Assembly (NCBI GenBank): GCA_033980235.1
Contig: CM067070.1
Coordinates: forward strand, 27,370,627-27,434,626
DNA: 64,000 bases
Direction of reading: 5' to 3'
DNA from: Diadema setosum
Taxonomy: Eukaryota; Echinodermata; Echinoidea; Diadematoida; Diadematidae
The notes below the pieces were generated by a model. That model searched no databases, was not told the DNA's origin, and worked only from the letters and a program-made list of their open reading frames with translations. Positions 34,100 to 47,100 of this stretch are shown one piece after another (the stretch's first letter is position 1; each line of letters opens with the position of its first letter). Position numbers and translations under genes: made by a program.

Positions 34100-35555
34100 T
34101 TCATTCAATAGCCGAAGCTTCTATGGTAAGGCGTTATACAGTCTACTCTCGACGTTTGTTGCTATGTGAGGAAAGCTGTGCCGACGTAAGAGCGGGGAAA
34201 ACACACACAATAAAGGACACAAGATAGGCTACCCGGAGTCGTCTACAGACCTGGGCCCCGTTGCTAGAAACTTTGCGTTTAAACGCAACTTGCAACTGAT
34301 TGTCACTGGCCAATCAAAATCATTGTTGCATGCATGTCTTCTTAATAGGGCAGACCCTGAGCCAATCACAATGGTTGTTTCAAAATTAGCAATTATTTGC
34401 AATTGATTGCAACTTTCTTGCAACGGGGCCCTGTTCAGTTTGGATGCTGTTTTTTTTTTTTTCAGTCAACCATAACTGGGGGCTTCAGTATGCTTAACGA
34501 AAGTTGATTCATGCACAGGCATTTATTCACCGTACTCATTGCACAACCATTAAATTATCTTTTCTACTTATTTTGGCAGTCCCCCATTTATGGCCAAGAT
34601 TAACTACAGAATTATAAAACCGAATAGATTTAGACCTGCATGCTTCGCAGTCAATGCTCCCTTCCACGATTTAAAGGTAAACTCCAATCCATGATCTACT
34701 TAACAAAAGAAAGAAGAAAATTATATAATCAAGGTGAAATAACAGACGTTTTATCAACATCAAATGTGAACGAGGTTTTGGATTTTTTTTAACATTTCAT
34801 CAGAGTTTAACATAATTTCCCCCAAACAATGATACCTGTCCTATATATTAGATGCACAAAACATAGTGACAAGGAAATAATTTCATCATCGAAAAACTCA
34901 TCATTCGAGAGGTTCGTAAAAGAATGAAATCATAAAAGCATTCTTTTTTTATAACACACCTAGTATGATCTTCTCTTCTGATATCATATTGTTAGAACTT
35001 CACTTCTGCGGAATTGTTTGATGTAAATATGTCTCCCATTTCTTCTTTTTCATGTGAAAAGAAAAATGTGGAAGACTTCTGCACAAACAAACAAGAGATT
35101 TTCGAGGTGATATGACATCGACCCCTTTTTTTAATTTGCCGATGTGACTATATAGGATCGATATTACATTTCTGGGAAAACATGTGAAAATTGGGAATTC
35201 AATAACTTTCTTAAGACTTTATTGCCCAATTGTAATGAAACATTCTTTGTTGTGTTTGTTTGGTTGAAAATGTTCTTCCATTCTCACCTTGACTAGATTT
35301 TCCATATCTCCCTTTAAAGCAAGAGGGAAGTAAGGGTTTGAAAAAAGAAACAGGTCAAGCATTCTCTTAAATTTCCTCGGCAATTCACCCGCTTCGTACC
35401 TCCGACTGAGACGACAGAGGGTCTGCTACGACATCCTGTGACGTAATAAACCATTCAAGCCACCCTTTGTCAATGAAGGAGGAGTAAACTAGCCAATCTT
35501 TGCCCTCGTCTTCACAACAAAGCGGGAGCAGTAAACGTTCCTATAAGTCAACCGA
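34100..35555. repeat. ~1.15-kb tandem unit, copy C (with an insertion)
   Basis: Landmarks: cgtttgttgctatgtgagg at 34153, atttaaaggtaaac near 34670, agaacttcacttct at 34995 and ctccctttaaagc at 35308. The copy is longer because a palindromic element sits at 34254-34432. Confidence 0.7.
34254..34432. mobile_element. MITE inserted in tandem unit C
   Basis: The ends ggccccgttgctagaaactt and, reversed, ggccccgttgcaagaaagtt form inverted repeats. Inner blocks (gccaatcaaaatcattgttg, gccaatcacaatggttgttt) form a further tandem-like pair. Non-coding. Confidence 0.75.
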
Positions 35556-36500
35556 GTCCTTTCAAAAGTCGAATTACATGAAAATACGTACAAAGTCTCT
35601 GCGATTATTGCTTGCTATGTGAGGCAAGGTATGTCGACTGAGATTGAAAGGACAGGCACACACAGTACCCCCCCCCCCCCCTCCCTGTCGGGTATTCATC
35701 TATATCTTCCATTCACAACTTAAGGGGAAATTCCTCTCCATTTTCTATTTGACAAATTGAAAAAAAAAAGGTAAAATGGTAGACGTTTTTATCAATATTG
35801 GACGTGAAATAAGGTTGTGGAATATGAGAGTTTAGAATGTTTCCCAAATGATTAACATTGTCCCAATTACAAATGTATGAGTGACAAAGAAATGATATCA
35901 TCATTTTAAAAAGAAAATAATTCTTCGAAATGTTCGTACACTCCAAAAAAGAAACAACGACCATTCCTTTGTCGATAGCGCACCTATGAACTTCTCAGCT
36001 ATTATCACAATTGAACAGCTTACATTTCCTTCTTGTTTTGTGTGATATGAATATTGATTGAAGACTTGTGCACGCAAGAAAACAAGAGATTTTCGAAATC
36101 ATTACATCACTCCCAGTTTAATTGTGAATGTGAATCTTGTTGAAATTAAACTGTATATTTCTGGAAAGTTCTGTGAAAAATTAGAATTCCGTAATTTTCC
36201 TATCTTATTGTAATGAAACAATGTTTGTTGTCTTTGTTTGATTCATTTTTCTCTCATTTCTAAAATCAACTTGACCAAAGAGTGATTTTCCCTTGAAAGC
36301 AATAGGGGAATTAAGGATGAAAAAAAAATCAAGCTTTCATTTGAATCTTTCTCTGTAATTCACTCACCTTCCTATGCATTTCCTTCGGTTTGGTTTTCCA
36401 ATAAGGCGTGAATGTCACCTTAACCTCGACAAAGAGGTCTGCAAAACGACTCGTCTGACCATGCAGGGCGACCCGAGAAGTTATGCGCTTAATGACAGGT
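35555..36500. repeat. ~1.15-kb tandem unit, copy D
   Basis: Landmarks: attacatgaaaatacgtac at 35573, gcttgctatgtgaggcaagg at 35609, aacttaaggggaaa at 35717 and ttcccttgaaagc at 36288. A C run (35668-35681) breaks it. Confidence 0.65.
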
Positions 36501-36626
36501 GGTACCCAGGTGTTTTGACAAAAGAGAACATTCAGTAATCAGGACTAGCGCTCTTATCTTACAGGTGGTACACAGGTGCTTTGACAAAAGACAGCATTCA
36601 GTAATCAGGCCTAGCGCTCTTTCAAC
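36495..36626 (+). repeat. 66-bp direct duplication
   Basis: acaggtggtacccaggtgtt at 36495 recurs as acaggtggtacacaggtgct at 36561. The following 45 bases are also nearly identical, up to tagcgctctt. Confidence 0.9.
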
Positions 36627-37194
36627 AGAAAAGATTTCCCCCTGCTGCAGTTCGCTCTCTCTTTCAGTGTGCTAGCAACAATCAATGTGTGAGCTTTAAT
36701 TTGAATTGGAGCAGCGAACCAAAATGCACTGTAAAGTAGAAAATTACGCTGGAACACACTTTGGTGGAATTCTATATTGGGCAGATCACAATTTTGATAT
36801 GCCAGATTAAAAGATACACAGCTAGCATGCGCATAATTTTTGTTCATTTTTTAAGAGGACCTAATTTCCATTTCAGTTCGATTTACGTATTATGAAAATA
36901 AAGAAATATATGTTAATAATGTTAAATTCTCTCCTAAACTGTTCTAAATAGATTCTAGTATTTCATTGAAATATTGCGTTGAAATATAGCTTGTAATTCA
37001 ATGAAATGTGAAACATTTTCTTCGTCTCTATATTTCGTCTTGGAGCTAGAGCGGCGCCGAGCAATATATCAACGCGAGGAGGAATGCTAGACATTCCATT
37101 GTACTGCTCTTTTAGAACCAAAGCATGTGTTTGCATCGATTACGAAGAGTTGCCACTTCATCCGTAACACTTCCCTGCTCTTACGTACATGTCT

Positions 37195-37470
37195 GAATAC
37201 TGAAGCGATTTGCATTTCCCATCATTAATTGAAATTGCCGAAGTTTATAGAAATCAAAATGTAGTCTCGACGCTTGTTGCTATGTGAGGCAGGCTTTAAC
37301 AAAATAACATGGAGAAAAGGAGCACAGACAATGCGGACCAATTGCACAACCTTCGCTCGCTCAGTATCTGTAATTCTCCCTTGGAACATTTTACTAGGTG
37401 TTCTGGTCTTTGACAATAAAAAGAAAAGTCGTACAAGCAGAATGGTTAGCAGTGTCATGAAAATCAGACA
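37195..37470. repeat. Partial tandem unit E
   Basis: Contains gatttgcatttccc (near 37208) and cgcttgttgctatgtgaggc at 37271, the best conserved landmarks of units A-D. The rest of the unit is not recognisable. Confidence 0.5.
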
Positions 37471-37479
37471 TACGACAAT

Positions 37480-38135
37480 AAAATAATGGTTTTCAAAATA
37501 ATGCTAACATGTTTTCGCAAAACAACCACGTAGGCCTATATGTCACTACTACATGTGCGTATAATAACAAGAAAATAATGACATAACTCAGCACATTCAC
37601 TCTTCAACTTGCTTGTTTATAGATCATGTCATAAAGGCATTCATTTTGTCAACGTTGTTAACGTTTTCACCATTTTACGTACATTGATTTGTGTATTATT
37701 TTGTTCGCCAGGTTTATAGCACCTGAATGTGCTGTAAACCTGGATATAACTGTAATAACGGGATAACTATAAAGAATGAATCTTTTGTATTAAGTAGACC
37801 TAACAGGCTAATGCGTGCATCTTTGTGAGTTTAGTAGCATTTTTCACTAAAGTACATTTTTTAGTGGTTTTTATTCCCATATCATGTTCTCTGCACACTG
37901 ATATTGCTGCCAAAATACTGAAAGGGACAGCGAACAGCTTGCTCGCTGGGTCTATTGTGATAGAGCACAGACCTCCATTGAGGTCAGTGTGATAGAGGAG
38001 TGAATGTATTGAAGTGCTGCCTTTTGTCAATGCGATTCATTAATCTTTATAAACACCTGTGATAGAGCGCATAACTTCTCTGGATCACGGATCATGATGG
38101 GTAGGAAGGAGAGATTATTGTTTCTTCCCCAACTC
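37480..38135. other. Non-coding stretch
   Basis: No gene or clear repeat. AT-rich, with short open frames only. Confidence 0.5.
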
Positions 38136-38139
38136 TAGC

Positions 38140-38231
38140 ACATCCCTGGTTGAATGTTATACGAACGTATGTAGCCCCAGCGCTTGTTGCTGTGTGTGGT
38201 AAGACCACCTTGCTATCAAAAGACAGATAAG
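38140..38231. repeat. Remnant of tandem unit F
   Basis: Only the landmark cgcttgttgctgtgtgtggt (38181) remains. It is followed directly by copy 2 of the TGACC-rich element, which probably cut off the rest. Confidence 0.45.
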
Positions 38232-39431
38232 ACTAGAAATGTCGCTTTGGCGACTGGTATGCCTCCGCCATAATGCATGATTTTTCCCAATAGGTCTAGA
38301 TAGTACATGTGGACAATGTGTGATTACATTTTCACAAAATTGGCAAAATATTGAAATGACAAGTTTGTCACAAATGTGTTGAATGTTCACCTTCCTTGAC
38401 CTAGGTTTAATTGGATGAATAGGAGAGCATGTATCTAGGGATTTAAGGACTTTAACTTGACTTTGACCCATTCATACATTTAGGCATTGAGTAATTTTCA
38501 AGGTACAGGTGTGGAGAAAAAGTGCAATTTCTGAATTGAATAGTAAATTGTTACCATTTTCATCTGGCCCTTGACCCTAAAATTCATAAAATAATTACTT
38601 TCAGGTAGAACATGCATAATATGTACTACGTTTCAAGATAACTTGAGCCACTTCCGAGATATGGAGGAAGAAGTTAGTTCAGCACTTTCACATGATCTTT
38701 GACCTTTTGACCTTTGAGGCAAAAAAAGAAGAAAAAAAAAAACTTTCCAGAGAGTTTCTATTAGGTTACACACGCATACACCAAGTGTAAAAATAACCCT
38801 GCTGGCATTGCATAAATATGAGGGTAATAGTAAAATTTTGAAGTCTTGCACTTGACCTTTGACCCTGACCTTTGACCCCATGAACCCTACATTCTCTAGA
38901 TAATCACTTCCAGTCAGTACATGTATATACTATGTTCCATGAAGATACCTTGAACAATTTTTGAAGGTACTGAGAAAAAAAAGAAGTTTTAATATTTCTA
39001 CTTGACCTTTTGACCTTTGACCTTTGACCTCATGACCCAAACTTTCACCAGAGAATCTTAATTGGGTAATACATGTATACACTAAGTTTCAAGAAAATAT
39101 CTTCAGGCATTCAATAGATATGGTGGAAATAGTGAAATTTTATGTATTTGACCTTGACCTTTTGACCTTTGACCTTGAGCATGTGCACCCAAAAGTTGAT
39201 AGGCACAACTTCACCCCCAAATACACATACATGCCAAGTTTCATTAGGATACCTCAACAGGTTTCGATAGTTACCTTGTCCACAAAATTAATTACGGACG
39301 GACCGAAGGACGGACGGAAGGACGGACGGACGGACGGACGGACGGACGGAAGGACGGACGGACGGAAGGACGGACGGACGGACAACCCGAAAACATAATG
39401 CCTCCGGCACCACTTCGTGGCGGAGGCATAA
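38232..39431. mobile_element. TGACC-rich interspersed element, copy 2
   Basis: About 1.2 kb, very similar to 17452-19040 from end to end. The inverted ends are tatgcctccgcca (38259-38271) and tggcggaggcata (39418-39430). Only one of the ~150-bp internal units is present instead of about four. The GGAC tract (39294-39383) is longer than in copy 1. It holds a triple half-site run, TGACCTTTGACCTTTGACCT, at 39011-39030 and another DR1 at 39163-39175. Confidence 0.85.
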
Positions 39432-39689
39432 AAACAGGCAGGATGTCTGACTTCGGTGGAGAGCGAGGAGACCTCTCTCCACGTGCGATCTGGCAGTTCC
39501 GGGCTGCTGTAAACTGCAGTGATGGGAATCAGTCAGTAATACGTGTGTGTGTATAGATGTGTGTGTATGTGTCTGTGTGTGCATTTCATAGCTCTTCTGC
39601 TATGTCAGGAAATGTTTCCACACACACATGCCCTTTCATGTTGCCACACTCGCCTTTGTTCTTGTGTTCGCACAGGCGTGACATCCCTT

Positions 39690-39870
39690 TTGTTGAAAAC
39701 GCAAGCAATTGCTTGCGCGGGACAAGCAAAAGGTTTTGGCATAAGCAAAAGATTATGCATACATGGATTTAAGCAACTGCTTGAGCTAGACCTTTTGCTA
39801 GACGAGCTTGTACTTTTGCTTGAAGCAATTGCTTACAAGCAATTGCTTGTTTTATGCATTCGGCCCATTG
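39690..39870. repeat. AAGCAATTGCTT-type palindromic repeat, copy 2 (inverted)
   Basis: Dense gcaattgc and gcaaaag units ending ttttatgcattcggccc, the reverse complement of the left edge of the 17070-17310 copy. Confidence 0.65.
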
Positions 39871-40940
39871 ATATTTCTCATCGGTAGGTATAATGCGCAT
39901 GAAATCTAGTTCTAAATATTTAAGCTTTGATAGTAGACACAATATGACGCAGACTTTACCTATAAAGTTCAGGTTGCTAAATGTTTCTGATGGTTATTTG
40001 TAGATTCGCAGGGAGAAACATATATGTCTACGCTTCAACTGAAAGCAAGCGATATATCTATATGGCCAGCGTGGTAGTGATGAGTTTTCATACCCTACTT
40101 AACGGAAAATTGAAGGAGGAAAGATGAATACTATGTAAATAGAACGTGTTAGCTCAAGCTGTGGCAGGACCTTCAAAAAGAAAATGGATTAACTTTTCTC
40201 CAGTCTATTCAATGTTACATTCATTTGACCGAGAAGTGTGTCGCTTTACACAGAGAAACAGAGCAACTAATGCATGCCACAGGCGTTGACAGGGGATAAG
40301 CAAAATGAGGCGTAATAAGTTGAAAAAAAGAAGAAGTACCATCACCATGAACACAACCTAGTTCTAAATTCTCTCTCTCTCTCTGTCCCTCTCTCTCCAT
40401 GGCTATCTGTCTCTCTCTCTCTCTCTATTGTCTCTACAAAGGTGTTTTCTCATTCTTGTTTCCCGTTTACCGTTCAAAGTTCCTGCACTAGTACGATAGT
40501 TAAACCAGGGTCTCACCTCCCTGGTTAAACATTCCTCCAGGAACCCATGCACGTTGAAGACGCTTATACCGTTGTATACCTTTCCACTGGAGCATACAAA
40601 GACTGCAAGACACATTAGTAAATAAACATAATAGCTATAGCTAGGCTCATGAGTCAATAAAAAGATTTATGATATATTCTGCTAAAATTATAAAGCATTG
40701 CACGTCTTCTGAACCACTAATTGGAAGACACTTATCCATTATGTTGATAAAAATATTGTATAACAAAATATTGATATAATGATGCATATCATATTATATA
40801 CAAATTACGCTTACATGGTTAATATGAGAGACATACACATCGCCGAAATAATACGACCCATATCCACGATCACCACAGAATTGCCAAACCAGCTAGAGTT
40901 TGTAACCTACTTGGATCGGCTTTACTAGTTTTCCTCTTTT
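39871..40940. other. Non-coding stretch
   Basis: No gene is recognised. A (TC)n tract runs from 40371 to about 40430, and the minus-strand frame across it is an artefact. Confidence 0.5.
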
Positions 40941-40950
40941 TAAACTTGAT

Positions 40951-41142
40951 TAGTCTGGCCTCCAGACCCTCTGCCCATACTATTTCGCTATCCATGATAT
41001 TAACGCCCTCAACGTCGAAAACTAGTATAGTTTAAGTTGATTTTCTCGCGCCTTTGCCTTCGGCAAAGGCGGCGACTTCGTCGCGGGGCGGCGACTTCGT
41101 CGCCGCGGAGCCCAGTTGGCAAAGGGTCTGGAAACCAGACTA
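40951..41142. mobile_element. 192-bp MITE with 9-bp target site duplication
   Basis: The ends tagtctggcctccagaccct and, reversed, tagtctggtttccagaccct form ~26-bp inverted repeats with three differences. The 9-mer aaacttgat stands directly on both sides (40942-40950 and 41143-41151). A 9-bp duplication points to the Mutator-like superfamily (family knowledge). The centre is a GC-rich block with repeated ggcggcgacttcgtcgc and a gccttcggcaaaggc hairpin. Confidence 0.88.
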
Positions 41143-41336
41143 AAACTTGATGTAATATGATGCTATATGTATTTTTTTTTCATACACAGATTACTATCGA
41201 TATGTTAGGAAGACTTGTCTATTCACGTTAAGTGGAACGAATATGTTTCATCTTATTTCATTCATTTTCATTTCCAACAAAATGACATTTCATCTAAATA
41301 TTTACATGTGCGTATATAGTGTCAAATATATATATG

Positions 41337-41377
<41 letters not shown>

Positions 41378-42770
41378 AATACAATATCGTTTAAAGGAAA
41401 AATATTGTGAAAGGAAAGCAATCTCATCCTGTTACTGAAACGTCTGTGCAAACATAAAGTTGTTGGAATCGAAGGCGACTCCTGAAAAACATGGCTTGCA
41501 AAACATGAGTCCCCTCATTAACAATAACAGATTACTGAAATAGAACAATGATGAACACTCATTAGCTATAATTTGTTACTAAACTATTGAAACATGTCTG
41601 TGTTTTACTGAAATTTAAATCTTGTTGCAAATGAAGATAAATGAAATGAAAATGGCGATACGCATCTGACAAAGCTTAATAGCAATACGAAACTAGGTGA
41701 CTTATCATACAGGTTACACACTACAAGAGCCAAATACAGAACATCTGAAATGTGATAAGTTTCAAGGAAAGAAATCTGATGATACCATCTCACATGTAAT
41801 AAATTAGAGTTAGAGTTTTGTGAGAATATCATAAAGAACCATAAACTATTTCCCAGGTTCCTAGAAATTTGACAGTCAATTGAATGAGGTGACGTGCATA
41901 GCAGTTGTACACGAAAGATTCAACCAATGAGGTCGATTTCAAGTCTACTCTCTAATAACAATGTATAAGAAAACGCTGAAAATGACACCCTAGTTTGCAG
42001 CACAAGTTAGTTGCAGTAATAATGATAGAGAGGAAAAAAGTAATCGTACGAGATTCACGTACCCACTCCGTGTGTCCTTAACATGCACGTCAATACGTAT
42101 TGTCTCTTCGTGTAACTTGACCAAATAAACTGTATTAAATACTGAAAAGGAAATACTTCTGGTGAGTTCCTTCAAAGCATATATACTGAGCTGTAATGTA
42201 TAGGGATTTTTGCTCACGCTATACTTTGTACCACAGCACCATAACATGGTCAAGTTTACTGTACTTTGGTTACTGTATACATCTCTGTGGTCTAGACTTA
42301 TAAGTAGGGGACATCATGCATCGAAGGCAACCGCTATCCCTGTGTTGAGGATCATAGATGTTTATATTTTACATTCGTAAATATATTTGTAGTATATAAT
42401 ATGATTTATATATGTACATCTACATACATTAGAATACGTACAAGAGTGTATGATTAAGTAACAATATGTCTGACACTACACTGTTGTCTCTTTTGGTTTC
42501 CATTCTTCTTCCTTAGGTTCACAAATCACCAGCGATTTGTAGTTCTGCAGATAAAAAAAAAAGTCGGGAAGAGAAAAAGAGAATGACAAACAACGCACAG
42601 ATTTACATTTATCCGTGCGAGGAAAGAGTCTTGCAAGACTTTATAATGTTATAATTAGATTAGTTATAACAATCCGTCGACCTACAGCATTTGTTTGTAT
42701 GTCACAGTAAAAATCATGCGCTAAGCAACTCCAAGTCTATAGTACACATAGATGAAGAATTATATCAATG
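41143..42770. other. Non-coding stretch downstream of the OATP gene
   Basis: AT-rich, with a (TA)n tract at 41337-41375. No coding exon on either strand is convincing. Confidence 0.5.
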
Positions 42771-42772
42771 TA

Positions 42773-42778
42773 TTTATT
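42773..42778 (-). terminator. Candidate poly(A) signal of the OATP gene
   Basis: AATAAA on the minus strand, about 510 bases after the stop codon of the last exon. It would give a 3' untranslated region of normal length. Confidence 0.4.
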
Positions 42779-43289
42779 TAACTTGTTTTCAGAATTAACA
42801 GTTGATGAGTATAATGAAAAGTATTAGAGGTGAGACGGGAAACACAAAAGAAGAAATTAAAGATGTTTGGTTTATTCCCTGTTTTATCCAGATTTGGCGA
42901 TCTTGCCGAATTCATGGGCAAACAGACATATCATTGCAACTGATTCGTGAATTTGAACAGACATATCATGTCATACATGTGAGGACGCACACAATATACA
43001 AACACACACACAGTATAGATCTGTTAACGATTTATACATTGTCGAGAAATCGCATCTCATGTATTAGTAGGAAGTTAACTTTGCACATAGCCGCCTTAAA
43101 CGTAACAAGTGTTAGCTGTTTTCTATCACTGTTATCGTTATGATTATTTGAGACATCGCGCTGTTCGTAGGAAAAAAAAAATGGCAGAACGGAGCATTAC
43201 AAAGATATACAGAAACGCAATGAAACAATACACGAGGATGGACAGAATAAGGAGACATTCTTTCAAATTTTCATTAGAAACAACAATGA

Positions 43290-43519
43290 TCAAATGATTT
43301 TTCTACTAACCCCTTCGCTGTCTCGGCGGAGAGACAAATAACAGCAGACGTAGCCGAGGAATGCGATCATTTTCAGAACCACCAGGAGACTGAAGATGAC
43401 GTTGCTAAGGCGGATGTTGTCGTAGATGAAACAGTTTCCGGTCCGCCCGCAGGACTCCTGAAACATGAGGCAGGTTGTCTGGATGGCGGCCCCGAAGTAG
43501 ATGGGCGCAGGAATGCTCG
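43290..43519 (-). CDS. OATP exon 10 (residues 621-696)
   Basis: Continues as ASIPAPIYFGAAIQTTCLMF, the conserved IPxPIxFG motif, then a Cys-rich outer loop ending GNCFIYD, helix 12 and the tail CCYLSLRRDSEGVSRKII with TGA at 43292-43290. A potential donor GTTAGT lies at GAAGGG|GTTAGT, ten codons before the stop, so an alternative longer C-terminus cannot be excluded. Confidence 0.9.
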
Positions 43520-43988
43520 CTGGAGGGGAAAATGTTGGGGGAGGGGGGGGGGGGGGGGGGGGAAAGAAATGAGAATACTGTTCATCATCATCGTCTCATC
43601 ATCATCCATATCAACATCAGCATCATCATCATCATCTCATGGTGGGGGTGATGTGGCATAGCGGGTAAGACTCCCGACTCCTAGTCGGAGGACCCGAGTT
43701 CGATTCCCGCCCAGTGCTTACGTCCTTGGACAAGAAGTTTTTTTTTTTTTACCCACCATGTCCCCCTCGACCCAGGTGTATAAATGGGTGCCTGTCAACG
43801 CTATCCCTCTTGTAGGGCAGTGACAACACTGAAAAGGCTACCCCGCAGGAGCAAATGTCGCGTCACCACCTCAGGGACAGTATGTATATAATCATAATAC
43901 TATACGTCCTCTGTTACTACAACTACTACTACTACTGCTGCTGCTACTACCACTACTATTACTTATAGTAGTAATGATAATGATAATA

Positions 43989-44041
<53 letters not shown>

Positions 44042-44048
44042 AATAATG

Positions 44049-44143
<95 letters not shown>

Positions 44144-47100
44144 AAGAATGATAACATAATGCTAATATGATTGTAATGATTGTACTCATATCCTAGTATA
44201 GTGATGTCAGCATCTTATTATCCAGGGTAGCACATCTACTCTAGCCGGGCCCTGCCGTTCTCATTCTTCCAGCCTTCATTCTTACCTCAAAGTCATTGTG
44301 GGTAAACCAACTTGTGCAATTTATATCGACGAGCCCAGCAGAAGTCGAACTCCAGACCATCCGTTTATGGAGTCAATATCCTTTCTACGCAACAGTGAAT
44401 CCGTTACCGACTATCTGTTTGTGACTTGCACACACAAGACTTTGGGGATTTGCTTTTAAGCCAGTCTAGGATGTCACATATCCTCGGCTTTGCGAAAGAG
44501 CATTTTGAAGTACACGCGTAGCATTTTACCGAGCCGTAATTAGATTCAGTTAAAGTCGTATAGGAATGACTTTTTGAATCAATGTCAAAATTCGTCTGTA
44601 TTCTCTGCCATTCATCAATTTTCTTAAATTAAATATTGAAACCTATTAGTTCCTTCACGATTTGCTCTCGGCTGTCATGTCTACACTTGTTTTTTCCTCA
44701 TAGATGTCACAAATTTCGGCAGCCACTGGATTAATAATTAACCATCTGTATGGAACAGTTATCCATCACTACACTCCGAATGACTTCATGGTCGGTGTAC
44801 AATCATAGTTGATTTGATTTGATTTGATTTGATTTGATTCATTGGTTCCTGTGTCATCATTGTATTATCAAGCTGCAGTGAAACTTACCCAAGACTCTTC
44901 CAAACAGACTCGATACTCCGATGGCCACGGCCCTGTCCCGTTCCTCTACACATCTGGACACAAAGGCAAGGGAATAAAGAGGAATCATTATTGAAAAGAG
45001 GAAGCACCTGTCATAAATATTGTGATAGGAACTAATGATAGCAATGACGATCTTATGATCTTATCGGCAGTGTTGAAAGTAATCTTCTAAAGGAAACCAA
45101 AACCCAAAGAGAAATGAGGATTGAGTGAAAGCAGCAACATTAGTAGATCTCATCAGTGAAAGTTTGAGGAAAATCGGACACTCGATGCAAAAGTTATAAA
45201 TTTTAAAAGTTTTGGTATTGGAACCACTGGATAAGGAGACTACTTGAGTTTATGACATCAGGTTTGGACAACAATATAAAGGAAATATTAAGAAAATTCA
45301 ACATGCTTTCACTTTTCTAGCATAATGAAAGAGCACTTGACTAGCCGCTTTTAGAAAGCAGAGGGAATAATTACTACCCTGATCATATGTCAGTATCAAG
45401 TTGAGGGAATGTGTAATTTTCATGAAAATTACATTTTTGCGGAATTATCTTCATATTTTCTTATATTGTTGTCCACACGCGACGTCATGAACTCTAGTAG
45501 TCTCCTTATCCAGTCATTACAACACGAAAACTTTACAAATTCATAACTTTTGCATAAATTGTCCCATTTTCCACAAGCTTTCACTGACGTGTTCTACTAA
45601 TGTTGCTGCTTTCACTCAATCCACATTGCTCTTTGGGTTTTGCTTTCCTTTAAGGCACGCCTTACAGAGCACCTCCAGCTATCCCTACAGTTTCAGAACT
45701 CTTACAGCTATCTCTATCTATCTGTCATTCTGTCTATCTATGTACCTATCTGTCCACCAATCATTTCTTCATCTCTTCTCTACACCGGTACCTCATGAAC
45801 AGCATGACTCCAGGAGTGTGAGACAAGGAGAAGAGAAACATCATCATAGCCAGCAAGACCAAGAACGTGTTCTGCTTTGACGAACAGTCATAGCCTGGGC
45901 ATTTCTCCTGCACCGCGGTGAAGGCGGAAGACGTGTTGGGGTAGCCTGTTGCCATGGAAACGTATGAGGCGTTCGTCGAGACGCCCGGTGCAGCTGCGGC
46001 AAGTTTGCCAATTCGCTGTTGTGCGACCTGGCTCTCTCCGACGCAGCGACACTGGGAATACGTCTGAGAAGATTATACAGAAGATAATTATGCTATCTAT
46101 AACGAGACATGTCGGAAAGTCTACTTTATGCTCTACCCTCTCTCTCTTTCTCACGCCAAAACACACATAACACACACTTTTTTTTAAAAGAGTGAAATAG
46201 TTAATCAACATTTAATTGTTGTCACTCCTCCAACCTTTGGTTAAATGTTAAATTCAACACTCAGAATGTTGAGCTGTCATTTCAGAAATTGTAAATCCAA
46301 CATTTTGAGTGTTGAATTTAACAATTACAAACAGGTTGGAGGAGTGACGGCATTTTGAATGATGATTTACCAATTCATTTTTTTTTTTTTTTAGAATGCA
46401 CACATTCAGTGCCTGGGATGGGAAGGGCTAGGGTGTGGATTACGACCGGATTATTTTTTTTTTCTAATAGGAGCCAAAAAAGGTTCAGTGAAAGTCGATA
46501 AAAGTTAATCATTACAATTCATTTTTTTAAGTACTTAAAAGAAGTGATTTTATAGACGCAAACAACTTCAAGTTTCGGTAAAAGCGTTCAGATATAGAAA
46601 AATAACAGGTTTTAACTTCCCTAAGTTCTCTAGGAACAGTAAGATAAGACACAATCAAGGGCCTGGCATCGACTCGGGGCTGGTGAGGACTGGAAAATTG
46701 ACCCTTGACCATTGTTGACCACAATCTACCACGAGCACTGCCCCCCTCGATAGTTCCGCGATGATTTCAAGACTTTAAAGGGTGTGTACAGTTCTGGTCG
46801 AGGTGAGGATTTAGCTTTTAACGTTTTGCGAGATATTCAGAAACCACTCTATGAGATGTCAAAGAGCATGCAGTTCTAAGGGGTATCAAAAGTTTATTCG
46901 ATGAAAATCGGTTTTGAAATGGCTGAGATATCCAAAAACAAGGTGAAACAAAGAGATCCCAATAAAGTTGTGGCATGTCGCCTTTTATTATTAGCATTTT
47001 TTGGGATATCTCAGCCATTTGAAAAATAATTTTCATCAAATAAACATTAAATCCTTCTTAAAATTACGTGCTCTTTCATATTTCATACGAGGCTTTTCAT

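Noticed and set aside
43655..43720. tRNA gene
   Set aside because: A and B boxes are present, but the acceptor stem does not pair and a SINE-type body follows.
43959..44189. Tyr/Ser/Ile-rich short proteins
   Set aside because: All are translations of trinucleotide microsatellites.
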